Source: CBDFLD01 sp965249005 | GTDB taxonomy: Bacteria; Acidobacteriota; UBA6911 | NCBI GenBank assembly: GCA_965249005.1 | Contig: CBDFLD010000021.1 | Location: forward strand, 186,001 to 250,000 | DNA: 64,000 nt | Direction of reading: 5' to 3' | Shown: piece by piece, positions 28,441 through 37,604 of the stretch | How the letters are laid out: each line of letters opens with the position of its first letter | How positions within the stretch are numbered: position 1 is the stretch's first letter | Program-made: the position numbers and the translations under genes | Notes under the pieces: model-generated | Databases searched by the model: none | Seen by the model: only the letters and a program-made list of their open reading frames with translations | Told to the model about the DNA's origin: nothing

Positions 28441-29597
28441 AAATCACCGCCATCGAGACTTTTGCGGTCAAAGGCGTTGGTTGGCACCCCTGGCTTTTTT
28501 GCGCGGTTCGAACGGATGAGGGAATTACTGGTTACAGCGAATTTGGGGAAGGCTATCTCGCCCTGGGCCTTCCCGGTCTCGTCCGCGATCTGGGGGAAGC
28601 GCTCATCGGGCAGGACCCGAGCCCGGTTGAGAAGTACTATTTCGATATGTATCGGCGCTCCCGCTCGATGTCGGGAGGTGCCGTGGCAATGGCAATTGCG
28701 GGTATCGAATTGGCTCTCTGGGACATCAAGGGCAAGGGCCTGGGGGTTCCGGTCTACCAGTTATTCGGAGGCCCGTTTCGTGAAAAGCAGCGCGTTTACT
28801 GGTCTCACCTGGCGACGTATCGTGCGCACGTGGCCGAGATCTTCGGCTGGAAGCCTCTGCACACGATGCAGGACGTGGCGGCCTGTGGAGTCGAGGCCGT
28901 CGAGAAGGGCTACACTGCGATGAAGACGAACATCATCTTGCCGGGAGAAAACCCGACTTCGCTCGTGCAGGGTTTTGCGGGTAGCAGCGATCAGAATGCG
29001 CCGACTGAAATCGTCCAGAGTGCCGTGTCGCAGATTGCCGCGCTGCGTGAGGCGGTCGGCTCTGAAATCGATATCGCGCTGGACGTCAACTATCACTTCA
29101 AGACGGAGGGCGCGATTCGGCTTGGTCGCGAGCTCGAAGAGTATGATTTGATGTGGATGGAGATCGACAATCAGGATCCCAAGTCGCTGGCTCAACTCAA
29201 AAGCTCGACCCGGACACCGATTTGCTCCGGGGAACAGCTGGTCGGGCTGCGCCAGTATCAACCTTACTTTGATTTGCGTGCCATGGATACCGTCAAGCTG
29301 GATGTGGGCTGGCAGGGCTTTGCGCAGGCCAAGAAAGTAGCCGACCTGGCTGAAACCTATGAGCTCAATGTGGCGCCTCACAACTACAATTCCCACCTGA
29401 GCAGCTTTCAAAGCCTGAACTTGGTCGCGTCGGTATCGAACGTACGAATCATGGAAAGTGATGTCGATTCGGCTTCGTGGCGTGACGAAGTTACGACGGC
29501 TTGTCCGGAGATTCACCACGGCTACATGTCGATACCAGCCGGTCCTGGGTGGGGATGCGATTTGAACGAAGCCGCGGCCAAAAAGTATGCGTACTGA
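28437..29597 (+). CDS. enolase-superfamily (mandelate racemase/muconate lactonizing type) enzyme
   Basis: A 386-residue enzyme. The N-terminal capping domain (ITAIETFAVKGVG) leads into a TIM barrel with the expected ligands: KTNI (base on strand 2), ALDVNYHF (metal Asp), WMEIDN (metal Glu), CSGEQL (metal Glu) and VAPHNYNS (His). Family members abstract a proton next to a carboxylate; sugar-acid dehydratases such as galactonate dehydratase are the nearest architecture. It is translationally coupled to the crotonase, which hints at degradation of a hydroxy or sugar acid. The pairing is unusual and the substrate is unknown. Confidence 0.88.
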   Translation: MKITAIETFAVKGVGWHPWLFCAVRTDEGITGYSEFGEGYLALGLPGLVRDLGEALIGQDPSPVEKYYFDMYRRSRSMSGGAVAMAIAGIELALWDIKGKGLGVPVYQLFGGPFREKQRVYWSHLATYRAHVAEIFGWKPLHTMQDVAACGVEAVEKGYTAMKTNIILPGENPTSLVQGFAGSSDQNAPTEIVQSAVSQIAALREAVGSEIDIALDVNYHFKTEGAIRLGRELEEYDLMWMEIDNQDPKSLAQLKSSTRTPICSGEQLVGLRQYQPYFDLRAMDTVKLDVGWQGFAQAKKVADLAETYELNVAPHNYNSHLSSFQSLNLVASVSNVRIMESDVDSASWRDEVTTACPEIHHGYMSIPAGPGWGCDLNEAAAKKYAY

Positions 29598-29901
29598 AGC
29601 TATCAGCTATCAGCGTCTGACCGGCGCGTCGCGCCGGTCACTTGGTAAAGTAACTGCACTGCACAGCCTGAAAAACGTGGTTCTTGGCGATTTGCTAAGT
29701 TACACATATAACAGCAGATCCGCGAGCAGTTACTGGAGAGCTATCAGCCTGCAGCTCTCCACCCGAATGCGAATCAAAGGAGCTGCCCTTCAATGAAGGC
29801 TAGACGAACTTGTACTGGAGCCGCCCTCCTGCATCTGGGTTGAAAGTGTAAGCCCTGCGCGGGGCTTCCTCCATCCAACGACCGGCACGACGCGTTGGTT
29901 G
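29598..29901. other. intergenic region with hairpin, between enolase-type gene and IS110
   Basis: A perfect palindrome GACCGGCGCG-T-CGCGCCGGTC sits at about 29619-29639, just after the enolase-type stop, and could end transcription although no T-run follows. A second hairpin AAGCCC / GGGCTT lies near 29851. Short TATCAGC-type repeats occur at 29599-29612 and near 29742. No gene was found. Confidence 0.5.
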
Positions 29902-29916
29902 CTCTCAAGAAACTAA

Positions 29917-31287
29917 TCATGTTAGTGCTGTAGATGGAACCAGTTGCATGTTGAGCTGTTTGGCCTTTTTCTTAAGGTATCGGAGTTGTTGTTCCTGGTA
30001 CTTGGACTCATAGTATTGCGCTCCTTTGTCTGCGTATTGCTGGCCGTATTTGAGCATGCGATAGATAATTCGTGCGAGTTTATGAGCGATGGCGGTAATG
30101 GCCTTGGCGGGACCCAAGCGGGCGCGGAGACGTCGGTAGTTGGTCCCTAGGGCACTTTTACTGTGCCGGAGTGTTGAGGCAGCCATCCGGAGGGCATGGG
30201 CGGTGCGGTTTTTGACTTGCTTGGTCCCTCGTCTAATTACCTTGCCGCCACTGATGGCATTGCAGGGTGCCAGTGCCAACCAGGCGGCGAAGTGCTTCTC
30301 AGTTTTCCAGGGGCTTATATCGACTCCGACTTCGGCGATGACGGTAGAAGCGGTCATGACATCGATGCCGTCCACGGAAGTAAGATCGACACCGGTAATG
30401 CGATACAGTTCGGAGCGTAGGTCAAACTGGGGAGCGTTTCCGCGAGGTTTCGATCCCTTGCGTCCCGGCAATGGATGAGTTTGGGTATCAGCCTTGTTGT
30501 TGAAGGTTTGGATATGGGCATGGATGGCTCTGTCACAGTCAGCGATTTTACTCTGGTAGGTCTCGTACATTTGCAGAGACTGACCGAGGACAAAGAGCAA
30601 TTCTTGGCGCCAGTCGCCGTGGAGACTTTTGGCAATAAGATCTCGGCCCGATCGGATTCGGGGGTGTTTGAGTTGAGCGAGTTTGTCAGGGTCTCGTTCG
30701 CCGTCGAGGATAGCACGAATGATTGCGAGTCCCGTGACACCACTGATGTCGCTGATGACGTTGGCGAGTTGGATATTCATTTCTGTCAGAGCTTTTTGCA
30801 TGTGTTGAATACAGGTACTGGCTGATTTGACGAGATTATCTCGCTGACGCCAGTAGGTTCGAAGCACACAGATCTCGTTTGGAGGACGATAGGAATTCTT
30901 GAGCAGTCCGAAAGTCTCGAGCTTTTGCAGCCATTGACAATCCTTCACGTCGCTCTTACGTCCGGGGACCTTCTGGACATCGTGAGCGTTGACCAACTTG
31001 ACGGTGAAGCCGCGAGCGTCCAGGACTTGATATAAAGGAATCCAATAACTGCCGGTGGACTCCATGACGACTGTGTCGATATCGCAGGATTTCAGCCACT
31101 TGGCCAACCGATGCAGATCAGCCGTAAAGCACTCGAATCGACGGACCGGTTCAGAATCACGGTCTTGTGGCACGGCAACATAGTGTTGGGCATTTCCAAC
31201 GTCGATGCCTGCAACATTGAGATTGAGTGGAGGGAAGGTAAAAGGATTTCGTTTCGATTTGGATCGTGATTTTCGATGTCTTGGCAT
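29917..31287 (-). CDS. IS110-family recombinase (copy A)
   Basis: A 456-residue DEDD-type transposase. The RuvC-like N-terminal domain has AGIDVGNAQHYV (Asp), VVMESTGSYW (Glu) and GRKSDVKDCQWLQKL (Asp pair). The C-terminal Transposase_20 domain has VDGIDVMTASTVIAEVG and the Ser-bearing helix ALRMAASTLRH. It cuts and rejoins DNA under bridge-RNA guidance in the studied members. ATG 31287 has AGGAG nine bases before it; a longer frame upstream only runs through the leader. Confidence 0.93.
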   Translation of the reverse strand: MPRHRKSRSKSKRNPFTFPPLNLNVAGIDVGNAQHYVAVPQDRDSEPVRRFECFTADLHRLAKWLKSCDIDTVVMESTGSYWIPLYQVLDARGFTVKLVNAHDVQKVPGRKSDVKDCQWLQKLETFGLLKNSYRPPNEICVLRTYWRQRDNLVKSASTCIQHMQKALTEMNIQLANVISDISGVTGLAIIRAILDGERDPDKLAQLKHPRIRSGRDLIAKSLHGDWRQELLFVLGQSLQMYETYQSKIADCDRAIHAHIQTFNNKADTQTHPLPGRKGSKPRGNAPQFDLRSELYRITGVDLTSVDGIDVMTASTVIAEVGVDISPWKTEKHFAAWLALAPCNAISGGKVIRRGTKQVKNRTAHALRMAASTLRHSKSALGTNYRRLRARLGPAKAITAIAHKLARIIYRMLKYGQQYADKGAQYYESKYQEQQLRYLKKKAKQLNMQLVPSTALT

Positions 31288-31314
31288 AGAATTTAATCTC
31301 CTTAACGGTTGGGG

Positions 31315-31526
31315 GCTCGGCCCGGTTGCGGAAGGGTTTAAAAACCTCTCAAACGGGGTCGAGCTTCCGTCCATCAAGGAACGAGAATCACGCCACCAAA
31401 CAAGTGACCGCCAAAGAACCGGAACCACGCTGAAAGACGGGCATAGAAGCACCAATGCTCTGTCGGTTTTAACTGCCGAGCCTCATCCCAGCATGATGGC
31501 ACGCAATGAACTTCTGGCGGCCAGTT
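31315..31526 (-). ncRNA. candidate IS110 bridge RNA, copy A
   Basis: This leader matches base for base the one analysed at 48391-48602: a 5' hairpin, a stem with an internal loop (target-loop candidate) and a GC-rich stem with an internal loop resembling the element's own ends (donor-loop candidate). The RNA is inferred; no promoter was proved. Confidence 0.5.
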
Positions 31527-31544
31527 TCTTTTGCAAGTAACTAG

Positions 31545-33398
31545 ACCCAAAATAAGCGAGGTATGAGCTCGCTCGGAAAATCGTTTGCCTTTTCCGAATA
31601 TCTCGTGGATTTCAGCTCCTTGTGCGTAACAGGGAAAGCAAAGAGAAACACAAGAGACAAACCTTCCATTGGTTGTCTGGATCACTTGATCTTGTTTGTC
31701 TCTGTTATGCCCTTCCTTTCGCCCGCCACTCTTGCTCCGCCGGGGGTACGGGCTCACCCGCCGGCGAGGCGCCTTCAAGTAAACCTGAGTTGCCTGATAT
31801 AGTCGAACGTCGCCAAAAAGGTTTCGAGATGCTTGCTATAGGCCAATATCCTGTAAACGAGGCGACGACCGGTTCTTACAATCTGACAGGGTATTTGCAC
31901 AAAGTTCACCAGGAAGCGTTTGAACTCCATCCTCAAGATATCACGACGTACTGTCGGCGCCTGCGTCACCAGGCCATACCAGGCCTTCAGATTCCACGCC
32001 AGCGATGCGATGACCATGTAGGCCCAGTTCGATACCAGACTGTCCGAAGGCATCCTCAAGGCGTTCACTCCACTCTTGAGCTGACCGATGACGTTTTCCT
32101 GGTTGCAGCGATCGTTGGCAAAAAGGACCACTTCTCCCATCGTCATCTCCCGATCGTTGGTGATGTAGAAGAAGTACCGGACCTCATCAAACAGCCGGTG
32201 CTCCCCCTTTTCGATCGTGAGGTTCTTCCGAACCACAACCATGCGATAGGTTTTCTTACAGTGTCCGGGACGATAGTCAAACTCGGCGACCTGCTCGCTC
32301 TGCAGGCGGATGTTCTTGAATTCTCTCTCCTTGATTACTTGTTCTTTGACGTTTTCCGGACGGCGCCGTTCTTCGCTCTTGACCTCATAATGAGGAGGCC
32401 GCTCGAGCGGTTTCCATTGTCTCTCCGGCAGGGCATCGGCCATCCCGACCAGGTTCGGCTTGGCGTCATAACCAAAGACAAAACCAACCCGCTCGTCCCA
32501 GCGATCGAAGTTTCTCGTCAGCGAGAAATCCGTGTCGCCCCGAAGCCAGACCTTCGTAAACACCGACGACACCAGATCGATTGCCCGGTCCATCCACTCG
32601 GCCGCTCCGTCGGAAGAGGGACGGTTGCCCGGCCGATTCATCAGATAGAGGACCTCATTCGTATTGGCCAAGGTCACGATCAACGGTGCGTAACCCCAGA
32701 TCCCGTTGTAGGCAATGTCCATTCCTTCCTTGCATTCCCCCAAGGTTCCGGCGACGGTCCCGTCCACGTCGATGATGGCCTCCTTCCGGAAGGAAGCATC
32801 CTGCAACTTCCACACCTTGGTTCGGGTTTCATTGATGGTTTCCTGAAGTCCGAAGATCCAATCCTCATCGAAACGACGGAGGAAATCTCCAGCCGTCGTG
32901 GGATCCGGAATCCTCTCGGCTCCCAGTCCGTTCATGTAGGTCTCATCCTGGCGCAACCGCTCGATATCTTCGAGACAGGTTCCACCCGACAAGACGTTGT
33001 ATGCGATGTTCAGTACATGATCGGATTCCCAGTAAGGAAAGTGGTACTTGAGCAAAACGATGTTTCTGTTGATATCTTTGTCCAATCCAAGCTTACACAC
33101 GAGCTTGTGAATGGCTCCGATACCACCAGATCCGATGGCGCGCGTTCTCTCGGCGATCTCGTAGTAGGTGTTGGAGTCCTTGAACATAGGATCGGACCGG
33201 TCCTCAAACTGATTTCTTTCCAACCGGCGTGTAAGATTTTGCTTGTCTCGGAGGAGGATTCTGTGGTTTCTTTTATTCACCTGGAATGTGCTCCTTTCGG
33301 GATGTCTTGTAAATATATCAAACGCATTTTATCCCGTAACGGCGCACGTTCCAGGGCTTTTCTTCCTCCTCATGCAAAAAATCACGCTGGACTAAGGG
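31545..33398 (-). mobile_element. IS1380-family insertion sequence, copy 3
   Basis: An 1854-bp copy between CTAG at 31541-31544 and 33399-33402. Its 3' side abuts IS110 copy A; its 5' side lies 18 bp from the stop of a TadE-like gene. It is the only copy with a missense change in the transposase, showing that copies 3 and 4 are not a very recent exact duplication. Confidence 0.9.
31775..33280 (-). CDS. IS1380-family transposase (copy 3, one substitution)
   Basis: A 501-residue DDE transposase identical to the other copies except for one Arg to His change in the PPRYEVKSEE segment, caused by a C to T change at about 32391 on the plus strand. The catalytic residues are intact and the substitution lies outside the DDE motifs, so activity is likely but untested. 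Confidence 0.93.
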   Translation of the reverse strand: MNKRNHRILLRDKQNLTRRLERNQFEDRSDPMFKDSNTYYEIAERTRAIGSGGIGAIHKLVCKLGLDKDINRNIVLLKYHFPYWESDHVLNIAYNVLSGGTCLEDIERLRQDETYMNGLGAERIPDPTTAGDFLRRFDEDWIFGLQETINETRTKVWKLQDASFRKEAIIDVDGTVAGTLGECKEGMDIAYNGIWGYAPLIVTLANTNEVLYLMNRPGNRPSSDGAAEWMDRAIDLVSSVFTKVWLRGDTDFSLTRNFDRWDERVGFVFGYDAKPNLVGMADALPERQWKPLERPPHYEVKSEERRRPENVKEQVIKEREFKNIRLQSEQVAEFDYRPGHCKKTYRMVVVRKNLTIEKGEHRLFDEVRYFFYITNDREMTMGEVVLFANDRCNQENVIGQLKSGVNALRMPSDSLVSNWAYMVIASLAWNLKAWYGLVTQAPTVRRDILRMEFKRFLVNFVQIPCQIVRTGRRLVYRILAYSKHLETFLATFDYIRQLRFT

Positions 33399-33416
33399 CT
33401 AGATCCGTCGACAAGG

Positions 33417-33890
33417 TCAATAGAAGTTTTGGAATACCGCTCTCCCTGTAAGCACCAGTTGATTTGCCGGAAAAAATGGAGCCCCAACCACGAGGAAGGA
33501 ACGCGTGTAACTGACTCTTACTTCTGAGGCCGTCAAAATCATACTCACGCCGTTAACGGTCACATTTATTGGGTATGCCTGATCGAGATTGACCTCACTC
33601 AGGTTGATCACAATATTTTCTCTCTGCAGGTAGTCCAATACATACTGCTGGATCCGCGCCACGCTCGCGGCTGGGTTGAGTGGTGACACCCAGTTTGCCG
33701 GTAGTGCCGAAAAACGAGCACCCTCCCTTGCAGCGTTCTGAAGGATCTGGTGTTCACGCAGGACCAACCCTAGGTCTATGGCAATCAGAAACAGCAGCAT
33801 CAAGAGAGGAAACACCAGTGCCATCTCGAGAAGCGCCGTTCCGCGTTCACCCTTCGTCGAGCGGGTTCGCACACAATCACTAGCAAACAT
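33417..33890 (-). CDS. TadE-like pilus assembly protein
   Basis: A 157-residue protein with the TadE signature: a basic N-terminus (TRSTKGERGTALLEMALVFPLLMLLFLIAIDLG), where GTALLEMALVFP is the pseudopilin-like helix, then NAAREGARF. TadE-type minor pilins are processed by a prepilin peptidase and placed in Flp pili. The mature domain is beta-rich. It is the last gene of a three-gene pilin cluster; the stop is 15 bp from IS1380 copy 3, so any genes further downstream have been separated by the insertions. Confidence 0.85.
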   Translation of the reverse strand: MFASDCVRTRSTKGERGTALLEMALVFPLLMLLFLIAIDLGLVLREHQILQNAAREGARFSALPANWVSPLNPAASVARIQQYVLDYLQRENIVINLSEVNLDQAYPINVTVNGVSMILTASEVRVSYTRSFLVVGAPFFPANQLVLTGRAVFQNFY

Positions 33891-33902
33891 TCGCTTGAAC
33901 CT

Positions 33903-34358
33903 TCAGGGACTCGTCTCATTTCTCATGGCCGAAGTCCCGGTAAGTGTCACCTGCAGATCTGTAAACAGCGCCAGAGTTACGACTTCATACGGATAGGTCA
34001 CTGTGACTTCGCTGTATACCGTCGGCTCGGTCCCGTAAGTCTTTGCCTGGTTGATGGAGATGTTCGCTAGATTGGGATCCATCGCGCCAGACCTAAGAAA
34101 CCGGTCGACCTCGGCCTCAATTTCCGCAACCGTTGCCAAAACACTCGAGTGGAACGCCGGCTTGACCGACAGGTGCGCTCCCTCACGTGCTGCAGTTACC
34201 AAGACTTGATGAACCTGAAGCAACCGACCAGCTTCTACAATCGCAAGCAGGACAAGAAAGAGGATCATCAGCGCGACGGCGGATTCGATTAGAATCTGTC
34301 CGCGCGAGCGCGCCTGGTCGACCCTCGGTGATATCGCTCCTCGTGACTTCCTAACCAT
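33903..34358 (-). CDS. TadE/TadG-like pilus assembly protein
   Basis: A 151-residue paralogue of the next gene. It has the helix RGQILIESAVALMILFLVLLAIVEAGRLL and the TAAREGAHLS motif that follows it in TadE-type minor pilins. The C-terminal domain is short and beta-rich. Spacing to the downstream TadE gene is 12 bp, so they are co-transcribed from the Flp pilin side. Confidence 0.82.
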   Translation of the reverse strand: MVRKSRGAISPRVDQARSRGQILIESAVALMILFLVLLAIVEAGRLLQVHQVLVTAAREGAHLSVKPAFHSSVLATVAEIEAEVDRFLRSGAMDPNLANISINQAKTYGTEPTVYSEVTVTYPYEVVTLALFTDLQVTLTGTSAMRNETSP

Positions 34359-34453
34359 CTGATCCGATCTAAACGCTAATCAATCGACGCACCCGGAGAG
34401 ACAAATTCACAAAACTTTCTTGTCCCGGCTCCCAGACCAATCGCGTTACGGCA

Positions 34454-34666
34454 CTAGCTGCCGCCTGGAATCGCCAGGGCACTCGATGCCGCACTAAACA
34501 CGCTCAGCACAGCATTCGTTACATTCGGACTTGCCACCGCTATTGCCAGCGCCACCAGCACGACAAGCAGTGCGTATTCGACGATGGTTTGCCCTTCCTC
34601 GGCCTCGCACGCTTGGCTCCAGACAACCTGGACATACGCCTTGAATTGATCGAATAGCATCTTCAT
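34454..34666 (-). CDS. Flp/Fap-type pilin
   Basis: A 70-residue type IVb pilin. The Flp motif AEEGQTIVEYALLVVLVALAIAVAS contains the prepilin cleavage site after Gly (G-QTIVEY) and the polymerising helix, with the usual Glu and Tyr at positions 5 and 6 of the mature protein. Flp pilins build thin adhesive fibres with the Tad machinery. The start ATG 34666 has GGGAG upstream. The ATPase, CpaB/C and TadB/C genes are not in the window. Confidence 0.92.
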   Translation of the reverse strand: MKMLFDQFKAYVQVVWSQACEAEEGQTIVEYALLVVLVALAIAVASPNVTNAVLSVFSAASSALAIPGGS

Positions 34667-34880
34667 TGTTGATCTCCCGTTTTAGAGGTCGTTGGTATCA
34701 CAGGCGAGCTCGGTCTCTCCGCCTCGGCGACATCTCTGACACTCCCGAGGCTACATCATTCGATAACTGAAAATGACACCAGCGTGTAAAGGATTGTCAA
34801 CAATTCACCGCAATTGTTTCTCGACGGTAGGAGCGTAAAGTCGCGGGCATGACAAAAAAGGGAGAGATATCCGTTACAGC

Positions 34881-36536
34881 TCAGCGTTGTGCTTCAATCC
34901 GGTAAACCGTGCTGTCTCCGTCCGTTGCACGAAATACTGGGACAAACACATCTGAATGCTGTTCCATGAGCGTCCGAAAACTCTGGTTCTGCAGACTCGG
35001 CTGGAACTCACTACCAAAATCGGAACGCGTCCAAACCAGGTAATCCACCTCGTTTTGGGCCAGAATGGAAAATACTTCGTCCTGGTGTCTTTCCCATGTC
35101 ACGCCGGCCTTCATTGCGAAATATCGCGTTGCCGTGCGCCCTGTATAGAGAAAGTACGTCGGGTCCCTGTAACACGCCACGACATCGGCTTCGCCTGTGT
35201 GATCCACGATCCATTTCATTGCCTGACCATCTTCCTCGGCCGGTCTGTCCGACTTCCTCCACGTGACGTCTCGTGCTTGATAGTACCCATTCTGGGCGTA
35301 CCCATACGTGGCGATTCCCATAAGGGTCACAACAGCAGTACCCATCAGCGCCGCAGCCAACCTGCTGGTCCACATCCTGCTGCCTTGCATGGAATCTCGA
35401 AGCCGGATCACCACACCCGTCAACTCCTTGACCAGAAACAAGGTCAGAAATGGAAGAAGCGGAAGCAAGAATCTGTCATAGGATACGAATGGAAGCCAGA
35501 ACACATGAACGAACAGATAGCTACCGACATACAGATGCAAGAGTCTTGTCCCTTGCTGAAGTTCCCGAACAAATCCCACCGCGACAAAAACAAAGGCAAA
35601 GCCTGCGTATATGATCCAATCGTAGGTAACGCCCAGGACTACGACCGGAATGGATACGAACACCAGCATCATCGCGTTCCTAAGGGCGATCTGCAGGAAC
35701 ACCGACGGCAGCGCCGCACCTTCAACCGATTGTAAATCTCGCATCACTTCGAGCAGGTGACCCAGGTAATTGGTATAATAGTGTGAATTCACCAACTCGA
35801 TGCCGGTCCTGTTGAAATAGCACCACGTCATCCATGCCATGAGAGTTGCTGCTCCCACGGACACGGCAAGCGCACGCCTTCGTTGACCTTTCATAAAGGA
35901 AAAGATCCCCACGGCGATGATCAATGCCACGCCGGCGCTTCGCGTCAGCACAGCCAGACCAAGGATCAATCCGAGAAGCAGGTTTGATGCCCAACTCGTT
36001 TCCTCCTTCTGGCGATCCGCGAGCATCAATGCCACCACGCTCAGAGACGCGAATGTCATTTCCGAGTAAATGCCTGTTGCGACCATCATGGTGCGCCAGT
36101 TGAGCCCCACGAGCACAATGACCACCAACGCTTGCCACAATGATGCGTACTGCCGGTGCACGAGATAGAACCAGGCCACAGCCAAGAAACACACCGTCAC
36201 CAGACTCGACAGTACCATCATGAAAAGTATGTTGTCCGGAAACTCCGGATAGACTCTCCAAATGAGGGACAAGAGAAATGAATACAGTGGCGGATACTTC
36301 GTTTGTGCCGGAGCGCCCGGCAGGCTGATGATTCGATAACCCTTGCCGGTGGCCAACGCCTTGGCCCCCGTTACGTAAAGGCTGTCGTCGTGGCTAAAGC
36401 CAAAATGATCAGGCATCGTCTTCGCATAGTAGAGTGGCAACAGCCCCACCAGCAGGACGCCCAAGACGACAACATGAATCGTATACTTGCTGTGGAGTGA
36501 ACTCGACGCGCAACTGCCCGGAAGTAGGAAACGCAT
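34881..36536 (-). CDS. GT-C-type membrane glycosyltransferase
   Basis: A 551-residue protein with about ten to twelve transmembrane helices. The first periplasmic loop carries the acidic pair of GT-C enzymes (GFSHDDSLYVTGAKALATGKGY) and TKYPPLYSFLLSLIW, as in GT39/ArnT-like proteins that transfer sugars from a polyprenyl-phosphate donor. The C-terminal 120 residues are soluble (VACYRDPTYFLYTGRTATRYF). The acceptor is unknown. It lies 45 bp behind the DUF362 gene on the same strand and is probably the last gene of that operon. Confidence 0.82.
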   Translation of the reverse strand: MRFLLPGSCASSSLHSKYTIHVVVLGVLLVGLLPLYYAKTMPDHFGFSHDDSLYVTGAKALATGKGYRIISLPGAPAQTKYPPLYSFLLSLIWRVYPEFPDNILFMMVLSSLVTVCFLAVAWFYLVHRQYASLWQALVVIVLVGLNWRTMMVATGIYSEMTFASLSVVALMLADRQKEETSWASNLLLGLILGLAVLTRSAGVALIIAVGIFSFMKGQRRRALAVSVGAATLMAWMTWCYFNRTGIELVNSHYYTNYLGHLLEVMRDLQSVEGAALPSVFLQIALRNAMMLVFVSIPVVVLGVTYDWIIYAGFAFVFVAVGFVRELQQGTRLLHLYVGSYLFVHVFWLPFVSYDRFLLPLLPFLTLFLVKELTGVVIRLRDSMQGSRMWTSRLAAALMGTAVVTLMGIATYGYAQNGYYQARDVTWRKSDRPAEEDGQAMKWIVDHTGEADVVACYRDPTYFLYTGRTATRYFAMKAGVTWERHQDEVFSILAQNEVDYLVWTRSDFGSEFQPSLQNQSFRTLMEQHSDVFVPVFRATDGDSTVYRIEAQR

Positions 36537-36581
36537 AAGCAGACCGATTCCAAAACCGTCGATGGCCTCCTGTCGCCGAAC

Positions 36582-37604
36582 CTAGTCGGCGGGCCGGAAT
36601 TGTTGCAGATGGGGATGGTCCAGCAGACGGAACTTCTTGGAACAGCTCTCCACCGTCTCTCCCCGTTGCTCGATATGGTACTCTCCAATGGGTCCAAGCA
36701 ACCCGGATGCTGATCTGAGATAGTCGATCTGCCAGGGATCGAATCCCATCAGCCTCGCCGCAGTCGCATCCACAGCGGGAAGATTCCGTCCAAGAACGAC
36801 AACTCCCAGGTGCTTGGGATCACCCATGATGGGCCCATCGCCTTCCATCCCGACGATGCCGTCAACGATTGCAAGATCGGGTCGTACCGTAGCATTGATG
36901 TCGAGGACGGATTGCGTGATACCTTGTACATGCAGAACGTTTTTGGGCCACCCGTAGCAGATTCCCGGTAGGACACCGAATAGATTCTTCATCGACAACG
37001 TCACACCTGCCCAATGATGCGTCTTCATCTTGGGCATCGACACAACTCTATCGACGCGCCCGAGCTCCACGGGCAAGTAGAGGAACTCGAGTTTTGTTCT
37101 GCCCAGTTCATTGCGTACCCGATAGACATCTCCGTGGTTCAGATCCACAAATGGAACCTTTATCTCGTCTAGGACGTCAACCAGACCCGACTCCTCTATG
37201 ACCATGGCCGTGTCTCGCGAGTGCCCCGGACCCTCGGCGACTACAACCTCTCTCGCCTTCCACTTGAGGAACGTCTCGGCGACCGCGAGGACCAGTCCCG
37301 GATGAGTGTTGATGTGCGGCGCTTCACGGCTCGGTTCGACCAGGTTGGGCTTCAACATTACCGCCTTGTCACGAACCCACGCAGGGCCTATCCCGATCTC
37401 CTTCAGTCCGGCCTCGACCACCTTTCCCAGGTCCGCGCTGTATGACGGGGCCCTCGCAATGAATACGGACTCACGCCGAAAATTCTCCTCATGCTCGAAA
37501 AAGAGCTTTCCGGTCAGCCCGGCGGTTACCACACCACTGGCCCCCAGCAAAAACCTCCGTCGCTCGAAAGGGCGACCTCGTCGTTTGATACCCTCGGTGA
37601 TCAT
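36582..37604 (-). CDS. Tat-exported DUF362 protein
   Basis: A 340-residue DUF362 protein. It has a Tat signal (FERRRFLLGASGVVTAGLTG), then the family blocks VMLKPNLVEP, INTHPGLVLAVAETFL, VVAEGPGH, VDRVVSMPKMKTHHWAGVTLSMKNLFG and PDLAIVDGIVGMEGDGP. The biochemical role of DUF362 is not well settled; a redox or Fe-S link has been suggested for some. ATG 37604 has GGGAAGG upstream and overlaps the previous stop (ATGA). Its place between a prenyltransferase-repeat protein and GT-C proteins suggests envelope lipid or glycan work. Confidence 0.85.
   Translation of the reverse strand: MITEGIKRRGRPFERRRFLLGASGVVTAGLTGKLFFEHEENFRRESVFIARAPSYSADLGKVVEAGLKEIGIGPAWVRDKAVMLKPNLVEPSREAPHINTHPGLVLAVAETFLKWKAREVVVAEGPGHSRDTAMVIEESGLVDVLDEIKVPFVDLNHGDVYRVRNELGRTKLEFLYLPVELGRVDRVVSMPKMKTHHWAGVTLSMKNLFGVLPGICYGWPKNVLHVQGITQSVLDINATVRPDLAIVDGIVGMEGDGPIMGDPKHLGVVVLGRNLPAVDATAARLMGFDPWQIDYLRSASGLLGPIGEYHIEQRGETVESCSKKFRLLDHPHLQQFRPAD

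Larger units (their letters stand above)
29902..31540 (-). mobile_element. IS110-family element, copy A
   Basis: A 1639-bp element identical as far as I can see to 48377-50015. Its right end (CTTGAGAG in transposase sense) borders chromosomal sequence; its left end directly abuts the CTAG at the end of IS1380 copy 3. There are no terminal inverted repeats, as usual for IS110. A 253-bp leader precedes the transposase. An AG at both junctions is a plausible core dinucleotide. Confidence 0.85.
29902..33402 (-). repeat. 3.5-kb inverted repeat, left arm
   Basis: IS110 copy A plus IS1380 copy 3 form a 3501-bp block repeated in inverted orientation at 46515-50015. Divergence begins at the base after each outer boundary. 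The arms enclose 13.1 kb and could allow inversion of that segment by homologous recombination. Confidence 0.9.

Noticed and set aside
29902..33402. IS1380 copy 3 inserted inside the IS110 leader
   Set aside because: The IS110 leader is complete up to the junction, and no IS110 sequence is found beyond the other end of IS1380 in either copy.
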